Assembly: GCA_958295665.1 (NCBI GenBank) | Contig: OY282560.1 | Span: 143,770,091-143,834,090 of the forward strand | Direction of reading: 5' to 3' | DNA: 64,000 bases | Source: Tipula vernalis | Taxonomy: Eukaryota; Arthropoda; Insecta; Diptera; Tipulidae | Shown: positions 12,701 through 27,100 of the stretch, one piece after another | How positions within the stretch are numbered: position 1 is the stretch's first letter | How the letters are laid out: the number at the start of each line of letters is the position of its first letter | Made by a program: the position numbers and the translations under genes | Notes under the pieces: model-generated | What the model was told of the DNA's origin: nothing | Seen by the model: only the letters and a program-made list of their open reading frames with translations | The model's database searches: none

Positions 12701-15700
12701 TCTATAGTTCAGGTGATTTTCCATAAAATTTAATTTTCTATGAAATGCATGGAAATAATCGGGCGATCTACATGGCTGTTATGAATTTATAGTCTATAGC
12801 TTAGAATTGCAGATTTTCGTATTTTTTATTATGAATTTGTGGTCTATAGATCAGGTGATTTTCCATAAAATGGAATTTTCTACGAAATGCGTAGAAATAA
12901 TTGAGCGATCTACATGCCTGTTGGCATCACAATTACAGGTCTCAACACCTATTGATAGAGGTATCAACCATTGAAATCGGAGCACAACTGCAGATTTTCG
13001 TATTTTTTATTATGAATTTGTGGTCTATAGTTCAGGTGATTTTCCATAAAATTTAATTTTTTATGAAATGCATGGAAATAATCAGGCGATTTACATGGCT
13101 GTTATGAATTTATAGTCTATAGCTTAGAATTGCAGATTTTCGTATTTTTTATTATGAATTTGTGGTCTATAGATCAGGTGATTTTCCATAAAATTGAATT
13201 TTCTATGAAATGCATGGAAATAATTGGGCGATCTACATGGCTGTTATGAATTTATAGTCTATAGCTTAGAATTGCAGATTTTCGTATTTTTTATTATGAA
13301 TTTGTGGTCTATAGATCAGGTTATTTTCCATAAAATTGAATTTTCTGCGAAATGCGTAGAAATAATTGAACGATCTACATGCCTGTTGGCATCACAATTA
13401 CAGGTCTCAACACCTATTGATAGAGGTATCAACCATCGAAATCGGAGCACAACTGCAGATTTTCGTATTTTTTATTATGAATTTGTGGTCTATAGTTCAG
13501 GTGACTTTCCTTAAAAGTTAATTTTCTACGAAATGCGTAGAAATAATCGAGCGATCTATATGCCTGTTATAAATTTGTGGTCTATAGTTCAGAATTGCAG
13601 ATTTTCGTATTTTTTATTAAGAATTTGTGGTCCTGTTGCTATTTTCAGTTATGTTGCTATTTTCAGGTGATTTTCCATAAAATTGAATTTTCTACGAAAT
13701 GCGTAGAAATAATTGAGCGATCTACATTGGCATGACAATTACAGGTCTCAAGACCTATTGATAGAGGTATCAACCATCGAAATCGGAGCACAATTGCAGA
13801 TTTTCGTATTTTTTATTATGAATTTGTGGTCTATAGTTCAGGTGATTTTCCATAAAATTTAATTTTCTATGAAATGCATGGAAATAATCATTCGATCTAC
13901 ATGGCTGTTATGAATTTATAGTCTATAGCTTAGAATTGCAGATTTTCGTATTTTTTATTATGAATTTGTGGTCTATAGATCAGGTGATTTTCCATAAAAT
14001 TGAATTTTCTATGAAATGCATGGAAATAATTGGGCGATCTACATGGCTGTTATGAATTTATAGTCTATAGCTTAGAATTGCAGATTTTCGTATTTTTTAT
14101 TATGAATTTGTGGTCTATAGATCAGGTTATTTTCCATAAAATTGAATTTTCTGCGAAATGCGTAGAAATAATTGAACGATCTACATGCCTGTTGGCATCA
14201 CAATTACAGGTCTCAACACCTATTGATAGAGGTATCAACCATTGAAATCGGAGCACAACTGCAGATTTTCGTATTTTTTATTATGAATTTGTGGTCTATA
14301 GTTCAGGTGATTTTCCATCAAATTTAATTTTCTATGAAATGCATGGAAATAATCGGGCGATCTACATGGCTGTTATGAATTTATAGTCTATAGCTTAGAA
14401 TTGCAGATTTTCGTATTTTTTATTATGAATTTGTGGTCTATAGATCAGGTGATTTTCCATAAAATGGAATTTTCTGCGAAATGCGTAGAAATAATTGAGC
14501 GATCTACATGCTTGTTGGCATGACAATTACAGGTCTCAACACCTATTGATAGAGGTATCAACCATCGAAATCAGAGCACAATTGCAGATTTTCGTATTTT
14601 TTATTATGAATTTGTGGTCTATAGTTCAGGTGATTTTCCATAAAATTTAATTTTCTATGAAATGCATGGAAATAATTGGGCGATCTACATGGCTGTTATG
14701 AATTTATAGTCTATAGCTTAGAATTGCAGATTTTCGTATTTTTTATTATGAATTTGTGGTCTATAGATCAGGTGATTTTCCATAAAATTGAATTTTCTAT
14801 GAAATACATGGAAATAATTGGGCGATCTACATGGCTGTTATGAATTTATAGTCTATAGCTTAGAATTGCAGATTTTCGTATTTTTTATTATGAATTTGTG
14901 GTCTATAGTTCAGGTGATTTTCCATTAAATTGATTTTTCTACGAAATGCGTAGAAATAATCGAGCGATCTACATGCCTGTTGGCGTGACAATTACTGATC
15001 TCAAGACCTATTGATAGAGGTATCAACCATCGAAATCGGAGCACAATTGCAGATTTTCGTATTTTTTATTATGAATTTGTGGTCTATAGTTCAGGTGATT
15101 TTCCATAAATTTTAATTTTCTATGAAATACGTGGAAATAATCGAGCGATCTACATGGCTGTTATGAATTTATAGTCTATAGCTTAGAATTGCAGATCTTC
15201 GCATTTTTTATTATGAATTTGTGGTCTAGAGATCAGGTGATTTTCCATTAAAATTTCATTTTCTATGAAATGCGTGGAAATAATCGGGCGATCTACATGG
15301 CTGTTATGAATTTATGGTATATAGCTTAGAATTGCAGATTTTCGTATTTTTTATTATGAATTTGTGGTCTATAGTTCAGGTGATTTTCCATAAATTTTAA
15401 TTTTCTATGAAATGCGTGGAAATAATCGGGCGATCTACATGGCTGTTATGAATTTATGGTCTATAGCTTAGAATTGCAGATTTTCGTATTTTTTATTATG
15501 AATCTGTGGTCTATAGATCAGGTGATTTTCCAAAAAATGGAATTTTCTGCGAAATGCGTAGAAATAATTGAGCGATCTACATGCCTGTTGGCATGACAAT
15601 TACAGGTCTCAAGACCTATTGATAGAGGTATCAATAATCGAAATCGGAGCACAATTGCAGATTTTCATATTTTTTATTATGAATTTGTGGTCTATAGTTC

Positions 15701-18151
15701 AGGTGAATTTCCATAAATTTTAATTTTCTACGAAATGCGTGGAAGTAATCGAGCGATCTACATGCCTGTTGGCATGACAATTACAGGTCTCAAGACCTAT
15801 TGATAGAGGTATCAACCATTGAAATCGGAGCACAATTGCAGATTTTCGTCTTTTTTATTATGAATTTGTGGTCTATATATAGTTCAGGTGATTTTCCATA
15901 AAATTGACTTTTCTATGAAATGCGTGGAAATAATCGAGCGATCTAAATGCCTGTTATGAATTTATGGTCTATAGCTTAGAATTGCAGATTTTCGTACTTT
16001 TATTATGAATTTGTGGTCTATAATAGTTCAGGTGATTTTCAATAAATTTTAATTTTCTATCAAATGCGTGGAAATAATAGGGATATCTACATGGCTGTTA
16101 TGAATTTATAGTCTATAGCTTAGAATTGCAGATTTTCGTATTTTTTATTATGAATTTGTGGTCTATAGATCAGGTGATTTTCCATAAAATTGAATTTTCT
16201 GCGAAATGCGTAGAAATAATTGAGCGATCTACATGCCTGTTGGCATGACAATTACAGGTCTCAAGACCTATTGATAGAGGTATCAGCCATCTAAATCGGA
16301 GCACAATTGCAGATTTTCGTATTTTTTATTATGAATTTGTGGTCTATAGATCAGGTGATTTTCCATAAATTTGAATTTTCTACGAAACGCGTGGAATTAA
16401 TCGAGCGATCTACATGCCTGTTGGCATGACAATTACAGGTCTCAAGACCTATTGATAGAGGTATCAACCATTGAAATCGGAGCACAATTGCAGATTTTCG
16501 TATTTTTTATTATGAATTTGTGGTCTATAGTTCAGGTGATTTTCCATAAAATTGAATTTTCTATGAAATGCGTGGAAATAATCCGGCGATCTACATGGCT
16601 GTTATGAATTTATAGTCTATAGCTTAGAATTGCAGCTTTTCGTATTTATTATTATGAATTTGTGGTCTATAGATCAGGTGATTTTCCATAAAATTGAATT
16701 TTCTGCGAAATGCGTAGAAATAATTGAACGATCTACATGCCTGTTGGCATGACAATTACAGGTCTCAAGACCTATTGATAGAGGTATCAACCATTGAAAT
16801 CGGAGCACAATTGCAGGTTTTCGTAGCAGGTTTTCGTAAATGCGTAGAAATAATTGAACGATCTACATGCCTGTTGGCATGACAATTACAGGTCTCAAGA
16901 CCTATTGATAGAGGTATCAACCATTGAAATCGGAGCACAATTGCAGATTTTCGTATTTTTTATTATGAATTTGTGGTATATAGTTCAGGTGATTTTCCAT
17001 AAAATTTCATTTTCTATGAAATGCGTGGAAATAATCGGGCGATCTACATGGCTGTTATAAATTTATAGTCTATAGCTTAGAATTGCAGATTTTCGTATTT
17101 TTTATTATGAATTTGTGGTCTATAGTTCAGGTGATTTTCCATAAAATTTCATTTTCTATGAAATGCGTGGAAGGGCTGTTATGAATTTATAGTCTTTAGC
17201 TTAGAATTGCAGATTTTCGTATTTTTTATTATGAATTTGTGGTCTATAGTTCAGGTGATTTTCCATAAAATTGAATTTTCTATGAAATGCGTAGAAATAA
17301 TCTGGCGATCTACATAGCTGTTATGAATTTATGGTCTATAGCTTAGAATTGCAGATTTTCGTATTTTTTATTATGAATTTTTGGTCTATAGTTCAGGTGA
17401 TTTTCCATAAAATTGAATTTTCTATGAAATGCGTGGAAATAATCGGGCGATCTACATGGCTGTTATGAATTTATTGTATATAGATTAGAATTGCAGATTT
17501 TCGTATTTTTTATTATGAATTTGTGGTCTATAGTTCAGGTGATTTTCCATAAATTTTAATTTTCTATGAAATGCGTGGAAATAATCGGGCGATCTACATG
17601 GCTGTTATGAATTTATGGTCTAAAGCTTAGAATTGCTGATTTTCGTATTTTTTATTATGAATCTGTGGTCTATAGATCAGGTGATTTTCCAAAAAATGGA
17701 ATTTTCTGCGAAATGCGTAGAAATAATTGAGCGATCTACATGCCTGTTGGCATGACAATTACAGGTCTCAAGACCTATTGATAGAGGTATCAACCATTGA
17801 AATCGGAGCACAATTGCAGATTTTCGTATTTTTTATTATGAATTTGTGGTCTATAGTTCAGGTGATTTTCAATAAATTTTAATTTTCTATGAAATGCGTG
17901 GAAATAATAGGGCTATCTACATGGCTGTTATGAATTTATAGTCTATAGCTTAGAATTGCAGATTTTCGTATTTTTTATTATGAATTTGTGGTCTATAGAT
18001 CAGGTGATTTTCCATAAAATGGAATTTTCTGCGAAATGCGTAGAAATAATTGAGCGATCTACATGCCTGTTGGCATGACAATTACAGGTCTCAAGACCTA
18101 TTGATAGAGGTATCAACCATCGAAATCGGAGCACAATTGCAGATTTTCGTA
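9780..18151 (+). repeat. Higher-order repeat copy 2 (8,372 bp)
   Basis: This is a second copy of the long-period unit. Its right part aligns to copy 1 at a fixed offset of 8,372 bp: the junction at 8441 recurs at 16813, and the variants at 8482 and 9678 recur at 16854 and 18050. It is about 1.4 kb shorter than copy 1, mainly because of different monomer numbers in its middle. It also has a private insertion near 13631-13666 that copy 1 lacks. Confidence 0.85.
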
Positions 18152-20460
18152 TTTTTTATTATGAATTTGTGGTCTATAGTTCAGGTGATTTTCCATAAAT
18201 TTGAATTTTCTACGAAACGCGTGGAAGTAATCGAGCGATCTACATGCCTGTTGGCATGACAATTACAGGTCTCAAGACCTATTGATAGAGGTATCAACCA
18301 TTGAAATCGGAGCACAATTGCAGATTTTCGTATTTTTTATTATGAATTTGTGGTCTATAGATCAGGTAATTTTCCATAAATTTGAATTTTCTACGAAACG
18401 CGTGGAAGTAATCGAGCGATCTACATGCCTGTTGGCATGACAATTACAGGTCTCAAGACCTATTGATAGAGGTATCAACCATTGAAATCGGAGCACAATT
18501 GCAGATTTTCGTATTTTTTATTATGAATTTGTGGTCTATAGTTCAGGTGATTTTCCATAAAATTGAATTTTCTATGAAATGCGTGGAAATAATCCGGCGA
18601 TCTACATGGCTGTTATGAATTTATAGTCTATAGCTTAGAATTGCAGATTTTCGTATTTATTATTATGAATTTGTGGTCTATAGATCATGTGATTTTCCAT
18701 AAAATTGAATTTTCTGCGAAATGCGTAGAAATAATTGAGCGATCTACATGCCTGTTGGCATGACAATTACAGGTCTCAAGACCTATTGATAGAGGTATCA
18801 ACCATTGAAATCGGAGCACAATTGCAGATTTTCGTATTTTTTATTATGAATTTGTGGTCTATAGTTCAGGTGATTTTCCATAAATTTTAATTTTCTATGA
18901 AATGCGTGGAAATAATCGGGCGATCTACATGGCTGTTATGAATTTATAGTCTATAGCTTAGAATTGCAGATCTTCGTATTTTTTATTATGAATTTGTGGT
19001 CTAGAGATCAGGTGATTTTCCATAAAATTGAATTTTCTGCGAAATGCGTAGAAATAATTGAGCGATCTACATGCCTGTTGGCATGACAATTACAGGTCTC
19101 AAGACTTATTGATAGAGGTATCAACCATCGAAATCGGGGCACAATTGCAGATTTTCGTATTTTTTATTATGAATTTGTGGTCTATAGTTCAGGTGATTTT
19201 CCATAAATTTTAATTTTCTATGAAATGCGTGGAAATAATCGGGCGATCTACATGGCTGTTATGAATTTATAGTCTATAGCTTAGAATTGCAGATCTTCGT
19301 ATTTTTTATTATGAATTTGTGGTCTATAGTTCAGGTGATTTTCTATAAAATTGAATTTTCTACGAAATTCGTGAAAGTAATTGAGCGATCTATATGCCTG
19401 TTGGCATGACAATTACAGGTCTCAAGACCTATTGATAGAGATATCAACCATTTAAATCGGAGCACAATTGCAGGTTTTCGTATTTTTTATTATGAATTTG
19501 TGGTCTATAGTTCAGGTGATTTTCCATAAAATTGAATTTTCTACGAAACGCGTGGAAGTAATCGAGCGATCTACATGCCTGTTGGCATGACAATTACAGG
19601 TCTCAAGACCAATGGATAGAGGTATCTACCATTGAAATCGGAGCACAATTGCAGATTTTCGTATTTTTTATTATGAATTTTTGGTCTATAGTTCAGGTGA
19701 TTTTCCATAAAATTGAATTTTCTATGAAATGCGTGGAAATAATCGGGCGATCTAAATGCCTGTTATGAATTTATAGTCTATAGCTTAGAATTGCAGATTT
19801 TCGTATTTTTTTATTATGAATTTGTGGTCTATAGTTCAGGTGATTTTCCATTAAATTGAATTTTCTACGAAATGCGTAGAAATAATCGAGCGATCTACAT
19901 GGCTGCTATGAATTTATGGTCTATAGTTTAGAATTTAAGATTTTCGTAATTTTTATTATGAATTTGTGGTCTATAGTTCAGGTGATTTTCCATAAAATTT
20001 CATTTTCTATGAAATGCGTGGAAATAATAGGGCGATCTACATGGCTGTTATGAATTTATGGTCTATAGCTTAGAATTGCAGATTTTCGTACTTTTTATTA
20101 TGAATTTGTGGTCTATAGATCAGGTGATTTTCCATACAATTGAATTTTCTGCGAAATGCTAAAAAATAATTGAGCGATCTACATGCCTGTTAGCATGACA
20201 ATTACAGGTCTCAAGACCTATAAATAGAGGTACCAACCATTGAAATCAGAGCACAATTGCAGATTTTCGTATTTTTTATTATGAATTTGTGGTCTATAGT
20301 TCAGGTGATTTTCCATAAAATTTAATTTTCTATGAAATGCGTGGAAATAATCGGGCGATCTACATGGCTGTTATGAATTTATAGTCTATAGCTTCGAATT
20401 GCAGATTTTCGTATTTTTTATTATGAATTTGTGGTCTATAGATCAGGTGATTTTCCATAA
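18152..20460 (+). repeat. Higher-order repeat copy 3 (partial)
   Basis: The start repeats the opening of copies 1 and 2 (TTTTTTATTATG followed by the TAAATTTGAATTTTC variant). It follows them to about 20460, with one extra B-like monomer near 19200-19320. After that the order changes to the short A/B pattern that fills the rest of block 1. The right boundary is approximate. Confidence 0.75.
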
Positions 20461-23400
20461 AATTGAATTTTCTGCGAAATGCGTAGAAATAATTGAGCGA
20501 TCTACATGGCTGTTATGAATTTATAGTCTATTGCTTAGAATTGCAGATTTTCGTATTTTTTATTATGAATTTGTGGTCTATAGATCAGGTGATTTTCCAT
20601 AAAATTTAATTTTCTATGAAATGCATGGAAATAATCGGGCGATCTACATGGCTGTTATGAATTTATAGTCTATAGCTTAGAATTGCAGATTTTCGTATTT
20701 TTTATTATGAATTTGTGATCAGGTGATTTTCCATAAAATTGAATTTTCTGCGAAATGCGTAGAAATAATTGAGCGATCTACATGCCTGTTGGCATGACAA
20801 TTACAGGTCTCAAGACCTATTGATAGAGGTATCAACCATCGAAATCAGAGCACAATTGCAGATTTTCGTATTTTTTATTATGAATTTGTGGTCTATAGTT
20901 CAGGTGATTTTCCATAAAATTTAATTTTCTATGAAATGCATGGAAATAATCGGGCGATCTACATGGCTGTTATGAATTTATAGTCTATAGCTTAGAATTG
21001 CAGATTTTCGTATTTTTTATTATGAATTTGTGATCAGGTGATTTTCCATAAAATTGAATTTTCTGCGAAATGCGTAAAAATAATTGAGCGATACATGCCT
21101 GTTGGCATGACAATTACAGGTCTCAAGACCTATTGATAGAGGTATCAACCATCGAAATCGGAGCACAATTGCAGATTTTCGTATTTTTTATTATGAATTT
21201 GTGGTCTATAATTCAGGTGATTTTCCATAAATTTTTATTTTCTCTGAAATGCGTGGAAATAATCGGGCGATCTACATGGCTGTTATGAATTTATAGTCTA
21301 TAGCTTAGAATTGCAGATTTTCGTATTTTTTATTATGAATTTGTGATCAGGTGATTTTCCATAAAATTGAATTTTCTGCGAAATGCGTAGAAATAATTGA
21401 GCGATCTACATGCCTGTTGGCATGACAATTACAGGTCTCAAGACCTATTGATAGAGGTATCAACCATTGAAATCGGAGGACAATTGCAGATTTTCGTATT
21501 TTTTATTATGAATTTGTGGTCTATAGTTCAGGTGATTTTCCATAAAATTTAATTTTCTATGAAATGCATGGAAATAATCGGGCGATCTACATGGCTGTTA
21601 TGAATTTATAGTCTATAGCTTAGAATTGCAGATTTTCGTATTTTTTATTATGAATTTGTGATCAGGTGATTTTCCATAAAATTGAATTTTCTGCGAAATG
21701 CGTAGAAATAATTGAGCGATCTACATGCCTGTTGGCATGACAATTACAGGTCTCAAGACCTATTGATAGAGGTATCAACCATTGAAATCGGAGCACAATT
21801 GCAGATTTTCGTATTTTTTATTATGAATTTGTGGTCTATAGTTCAGGTGATTTTCCATTAAATTGAAATTTCTACGAAATGCGTAGAAATAATTGAGCGA
21901 TCTACATGCCTGTTGGCATGACAATTACAGGTCTCAAGACCTATTGATAGAGGTATCAACCATTGAAATCGGAGCACATTTGCAGATTTTCGTATTTTTT
22001 ATTATGAATTTGTGGTCTATAGATCAGGTGATTTTCCATAAAATTGAATTTTCTGCGAAATGCGTAGAAATAATTGAGCGATCTACATGCCTGTTGGCAT
22101 GACAATTACAGGTCTCAAGACCTATTGATAGAGGTATCAACCATTGAAATCGGAGGACAATTGCAGATTTTCGTATTTTTTATTATGAATTTGTGGTCTA
22201 TAGTTCAGGTGATTTTCCATAAAATTTAATTTTCTATGAAATGCATGGAAATAATCGGGCGATCTACATGGCTGTTATGAATTTATAGTCTATAGCTTAG
22301 AATTGCAGATTTTCGTATTTTTTATTATGAATTTGTGATCAGGTGATTTTCCATAAAATTGAATTTTCTGCGAAATGCGTAGAAATAATTGAGCGATCTA
22401 CATGCCTGTTGGCATGACAATTACAGGTCTCAAGACCTATTGATAGAGGTATCAACCATCGAAATCGGAGCACAATTGCAGATTTTCGTATTTTTTATTA
22501 TGAATTTGAGGTCTATAGTTCAGGTGATTTTCCATAAAATTGAAATTTCTACGAAATGCGTGGAAGTAATCGAGCGATCTACATGCCTGTTGGCATGACA
22601 ATTACAGGTCTCAAGACCTATTGATAGAGGTATCAACCATTGAAATCGGAGCACAATTGCAGATTTTCGTATTTTTTATTATGAATTTGTGGTCTATAGT
22701 TCAGGTGATTTTCAATAAATTTTAATTTTCTATCAAATGCGTGGAAATAATCGGGCGATCTACATGGCTGTTATGAATTTATAGTCTATAGCTTAGAATT
22801 GCAAATTTTCGTATTTTTTATTATGAATTTGTGATCAGGTGATTTTCCATAAAATTGAATTTTCTGCGAAATGCGTAGAAATAATTGAGCGATCTACATG
22901 GCTGTTATGAATTTATAGTCTATTGCTTAGAATTGCAGATTTTCGTATTTTTTATTATGAATTTGTGGTCTATAGATCAGGTGATTTTCCATAAAATTTA
23001 ATTTTCTATGAAATGCATGGAAATAATCGGGCGATCTACATGGCTGTTATGAATTTATAGTCTATAGCTTAGAATTGCAGATTTTCGTATTTTTTATTAT
23101 GAATTTGTGATCAGGTGATTTTCCATAAAATTGAATTTTCTGCGAAATGCGTAGAAATAATTGAGCGATCTACATGCCTGTTGGCATGACAATTACAGGT
23201 CTCAAGACCTATTGATAGAGGTATCAACCATCGAAATCAGAGCACAATTGCAGATTTTCGTATTTTTTATTATGAATTTGTGGTCTATAGTTCAGGTGAT
23301 TTTCCATAAAATTTAATTTTTTATGAAATGCATGGAAATAATCGGGCGATCTACATGGCTGTTATGAATTTATAGTCTATAGCTTAGAATTGCAGATTTT

Positions 23401-24115
23401 CGTATTTTTTATTATGAATTTGTGATCAGGTGATTTTCCATAAAATTGAATTTTCTGCGAAATGCGTAGAAATAATTGAGCGATACATGCCTGTTGGCAT
23501 GACAATTACAGGTCTCAAGACCTATTGATAGAGGTATCAACCATCGAAATCGGAGCACAATTGCAGATTTTCGTATTTTTTATTATGAATTTGTGGTCTA
23601 TAATTCAGGTGATTTTCCATAAATTTTTATTTTCTCTGAAATGCGTAGAAATAATCGGGCGATCTACATGGCTGTTATGAATTTATAGTCTATAGCTTAG
23701 AATTGCAGATTTTCGTATTTTTTATTATGAATTTGTGATCAGGTGATTTTCCATAAAATTGAATTTTCTGCGAAATGCGTAGAAATAATTGAGCGATCTA
23801 CATGCCTGTTGGCATGACAATTACAGGTCTCAAGACCTATTGATAGAGGTATCAACCATTGAAATCGGAGGACAATTGCAGATTTTCGTATTTTTTATTA
23901 TGAATTTGTGGTCTATAGTTCAGGTGATTTTCCATAAAATTTAATTTTCTATGAAATGCATGGAAATAATCGGGCGATCTACATGGCTGTTATGAATTTA
24001 TAGTCTATAGCTTAGAATTGCAGATTTTCGTATTTTTTATTATGAATTTGTGATCAGGTGATTTTCCATAAAATTGAATTTTCTGCGAAATGCGTAGAAA
24101 TAATTGAGCGATCTA

Positions 24116-24170
24116 CATGCCTGTTGGCATGACAATTACAGGTCTCAAGACCTATTGATAGAGGTATCAA
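24116..24170 (+). repeat. Representative triple stem-loop module of the A monomer
   Basis: Three perfect inverted repeats follow one another. CATGCC-TGTT-GGCATG (24116-24131) has a 6-bp stem and 4-nt loop. AGGTCT-CA-AGACCT (24140-24153) has a 6-bp stem and 2-nt loop. TTGATA-GAGG-TATCAA (24155-24170) has a 6-bp stem and 4-nt loop. The module occurs in essentially every A monomer in both blocks and is absent from B. Some copies break a stem, for example GGCATC instead of GGCATG, or AACACCT instead of AAGACCT. Confidence 0.9.
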
Positions 24171-27100
24171 CCATTGAAATCGGAGCACAATTGCAGATTT
24201 TCGTATTTTTTATTATGAATTTGTGGTCTATAGTTCAGGTGATTTTCCATAAAATTGAAATTTCTACGAAATGCGTAGAAATAATTGAGCGATCTACATG
24301 CCTGTTGGCATGACAATTACAGGTCTCAAGACCTATTGATAGAGGTATCAACCATTGAAATCGGAGCACATTTGCAGATTTTCGTATTTTTTATTATGAA
24401 TTTGTGGTCTATAGATCAGGTGATTTTCCATAAAATTGAATTTTCTGCGAAATGCGTAGAAATAATTGAGCGATCTACATGCCTGTTGGCATGACAATTA
24501 CAGGTCTCAAGACCTATTGATAGAGGTATCAACCATTGAAATCGGAGGACAATTGCAGATTTTCGTATTTTTTATTATGAATTTGTGGTCTATAGTTCAG
24601 GTGATTTTCCATAAAATTTAATTTTCTATGAAATGCATGGAAATAATCGGGCGATCTACATGGCTGTTATGAATTTATAGTCTATAGCTTAGAATTGCAG
24701 ATTTTCGTATTTTTTATTATGAATTTGTGATCAGGTGATTTTCCATAAAATTGAATTTTCTGCGAAATGCGTAGAAATAATTGAGCGATCTACATGCCTG
24801 TTGGCATGACAATTACAGGTCTCAAGACCTATTGATAGAGGTATCAACCATCGAAATCGGAGGACAATAGCAGATTTTCGTATTTTTTATTATGAATTTG
24901 TGGTCTATAGTTCAGGTGATTTTCCATAAAATTTAATTTTCTATGAAATGCATGGAAATAATCGGGCGATCTACATGGCTGTTATGAATTTATAGTCTAT
25001 AGCTTAGAATTGCAAATTTTCGTATTTTTTATTATGAATTTGTGATCAGGTGATTTTCCATAAAATTGAATTTTCTACGAAATGCGTGGAAGTAATTGAG
25101 CGATCTACATGCCTGTTGGCATGACAATTACAGGTCTCAAGACCTATTGATAGAGGTATCAACCATTGAAATCGGAGCACAATTGCAGATTTTCGTATTT
25201 TTTATTATGAATTTGTGGTCTATAGTTCAGGTGATTTTCCATAAAATTGAAATTTCTACGAAATGCGTGGAAGTAATCGAGCGATCTACATGCCTGTTGG
25301 CATGACAATTACAGGTCTCAAGACCTATTAATAGAGGTATCAACCATCGAAATCGGAGCACAATTGCAGATTTTCGTATTTTTTATTATGAATTTGTGGT
25401 CTATAATTCAGGTGATTTTCCATAAAATTGAAATTTCTACGAAATGCGTGGAAGTAATCGAGCGATCTACATGCCTGTTGGCATGACAATTACAGGTCTC
25501 AAGACCTATTGATAGAGGTATCAACCATCGAAATCGGAGCACAATTGCAGATTTTCGTATTTTTTATTATGAATTTGTGGTCTATAATTCAGGTGATTTT
25601 CCATAAATTTGAATTTTCTCTGAAATGCGTGGAAATAATCGGGCGATCTACATGGCTGTTATGAATTTATAGCCTATAGCTTAGAATTGCAAATTTTCGT
25701 ATTTTTTATTATGAATTTGTGATCAGGTGATTTTCCATAAAATTGAATTTTCTACGAAATGCGTGGAAGTAATCGAGCGATCTACATGCCTGTTGGCATG
25801 ACAATTACAGGTCTCAAGACCTATTGATAGAGGTATCAACCATTGAAATCGGAGCACAATTGCAGATTTTCGTATTTTTTATTATGAATTTGTGGTCTAT
25901 AGTTCAGGTGATTTTCCATAAAATTGAAATTTCTACGAAATGCGTGGAAGTAATCGAGCGATCTACATGCCTGTTGGCATGACAATTACAGGTCTCAAGA
26001 CCTATTGATAGAGGTATCAACCATTGAAATCGGAGGACAATTGCAGATTTTCGTATTTTTTATTATGAATTTGTGGTCTATAGTTCAGGTGATTTTCCAT
26101 AAAATTTAATTTTCTATGAAATGCATGGAAATAATCGGGCGATCTACATGGCTGTTATGAATTTATAGTCTATAGCTTAGAATTGCAGATTTTCGTATTT
26201 TTTATTATGAATTTGTGATCAGGTGATTTTCCATAAAATTGAATTTTCTGCGAAATGCGTAGAAATAATTGAGCGATCTACATGCCTGTTGGCATGACAA
26301 TTACAGGTCTCAAGACCTATTGATAGAGGTATCAACCATCGAAATCGGAGCACAATTGCAGATTTTCGTATTTTTTATTATGAATTTGTGGTCTATAGTT
26401 CAGGTGATTTTCCATAAAATTGAAATTTCTACGAAATGCGTACAAATAATTGAGCGATCTACATGCCTGTTGGCATGACAATTACAGGTCTCAAGACCTA
26501 TTGATAGAGGTATCAACCATTGAAATCGGAGCACATTTGCAGATTTTCGTATTTTTTATTATGAATTTGTGGTCTATAGATCAGGTGATTTTCCATAAAA
26601 TTGAATTTTCTGCGAAATGCGTAGAAATAATTGAGCGATCTACATGCCTGTTGGCATGACAATTACAGGTCTCAAGACCTATTGATAGAGGTATCAACCA
26701 TTGAAATCGGAGGACAATTGCAGATTTTCGTATTTTTTATTATGAATTTGTGGTCTATAGTTCAGGTGATTTTCCATAAAATTTAATTTTCTATGAAATG
26801 CATGGAAATAATCGGGCGATCTACATGGCTGTTATGAATTTATAGTCTATAGCTTAGAATTGCAGATTTTCGTATTTTTTATTATGAATTTGTGATCAGG
26901 TGATTTTCCATAAAATTGAATTTTCTACGAAATGCGTAGAAATAATTGAGCGATCTACATGCCTGTTGGCATGACAATTACAGGTCTCAAGACCTATTGA
27001 TAGAGGTATCAACCATCGAAATCGGAGCACAATTGCAGATTTTCGTATTTTTTATTATGAATTTGTGGTCTATAGTTCAGGTGATTTTCCATAAAATTGA

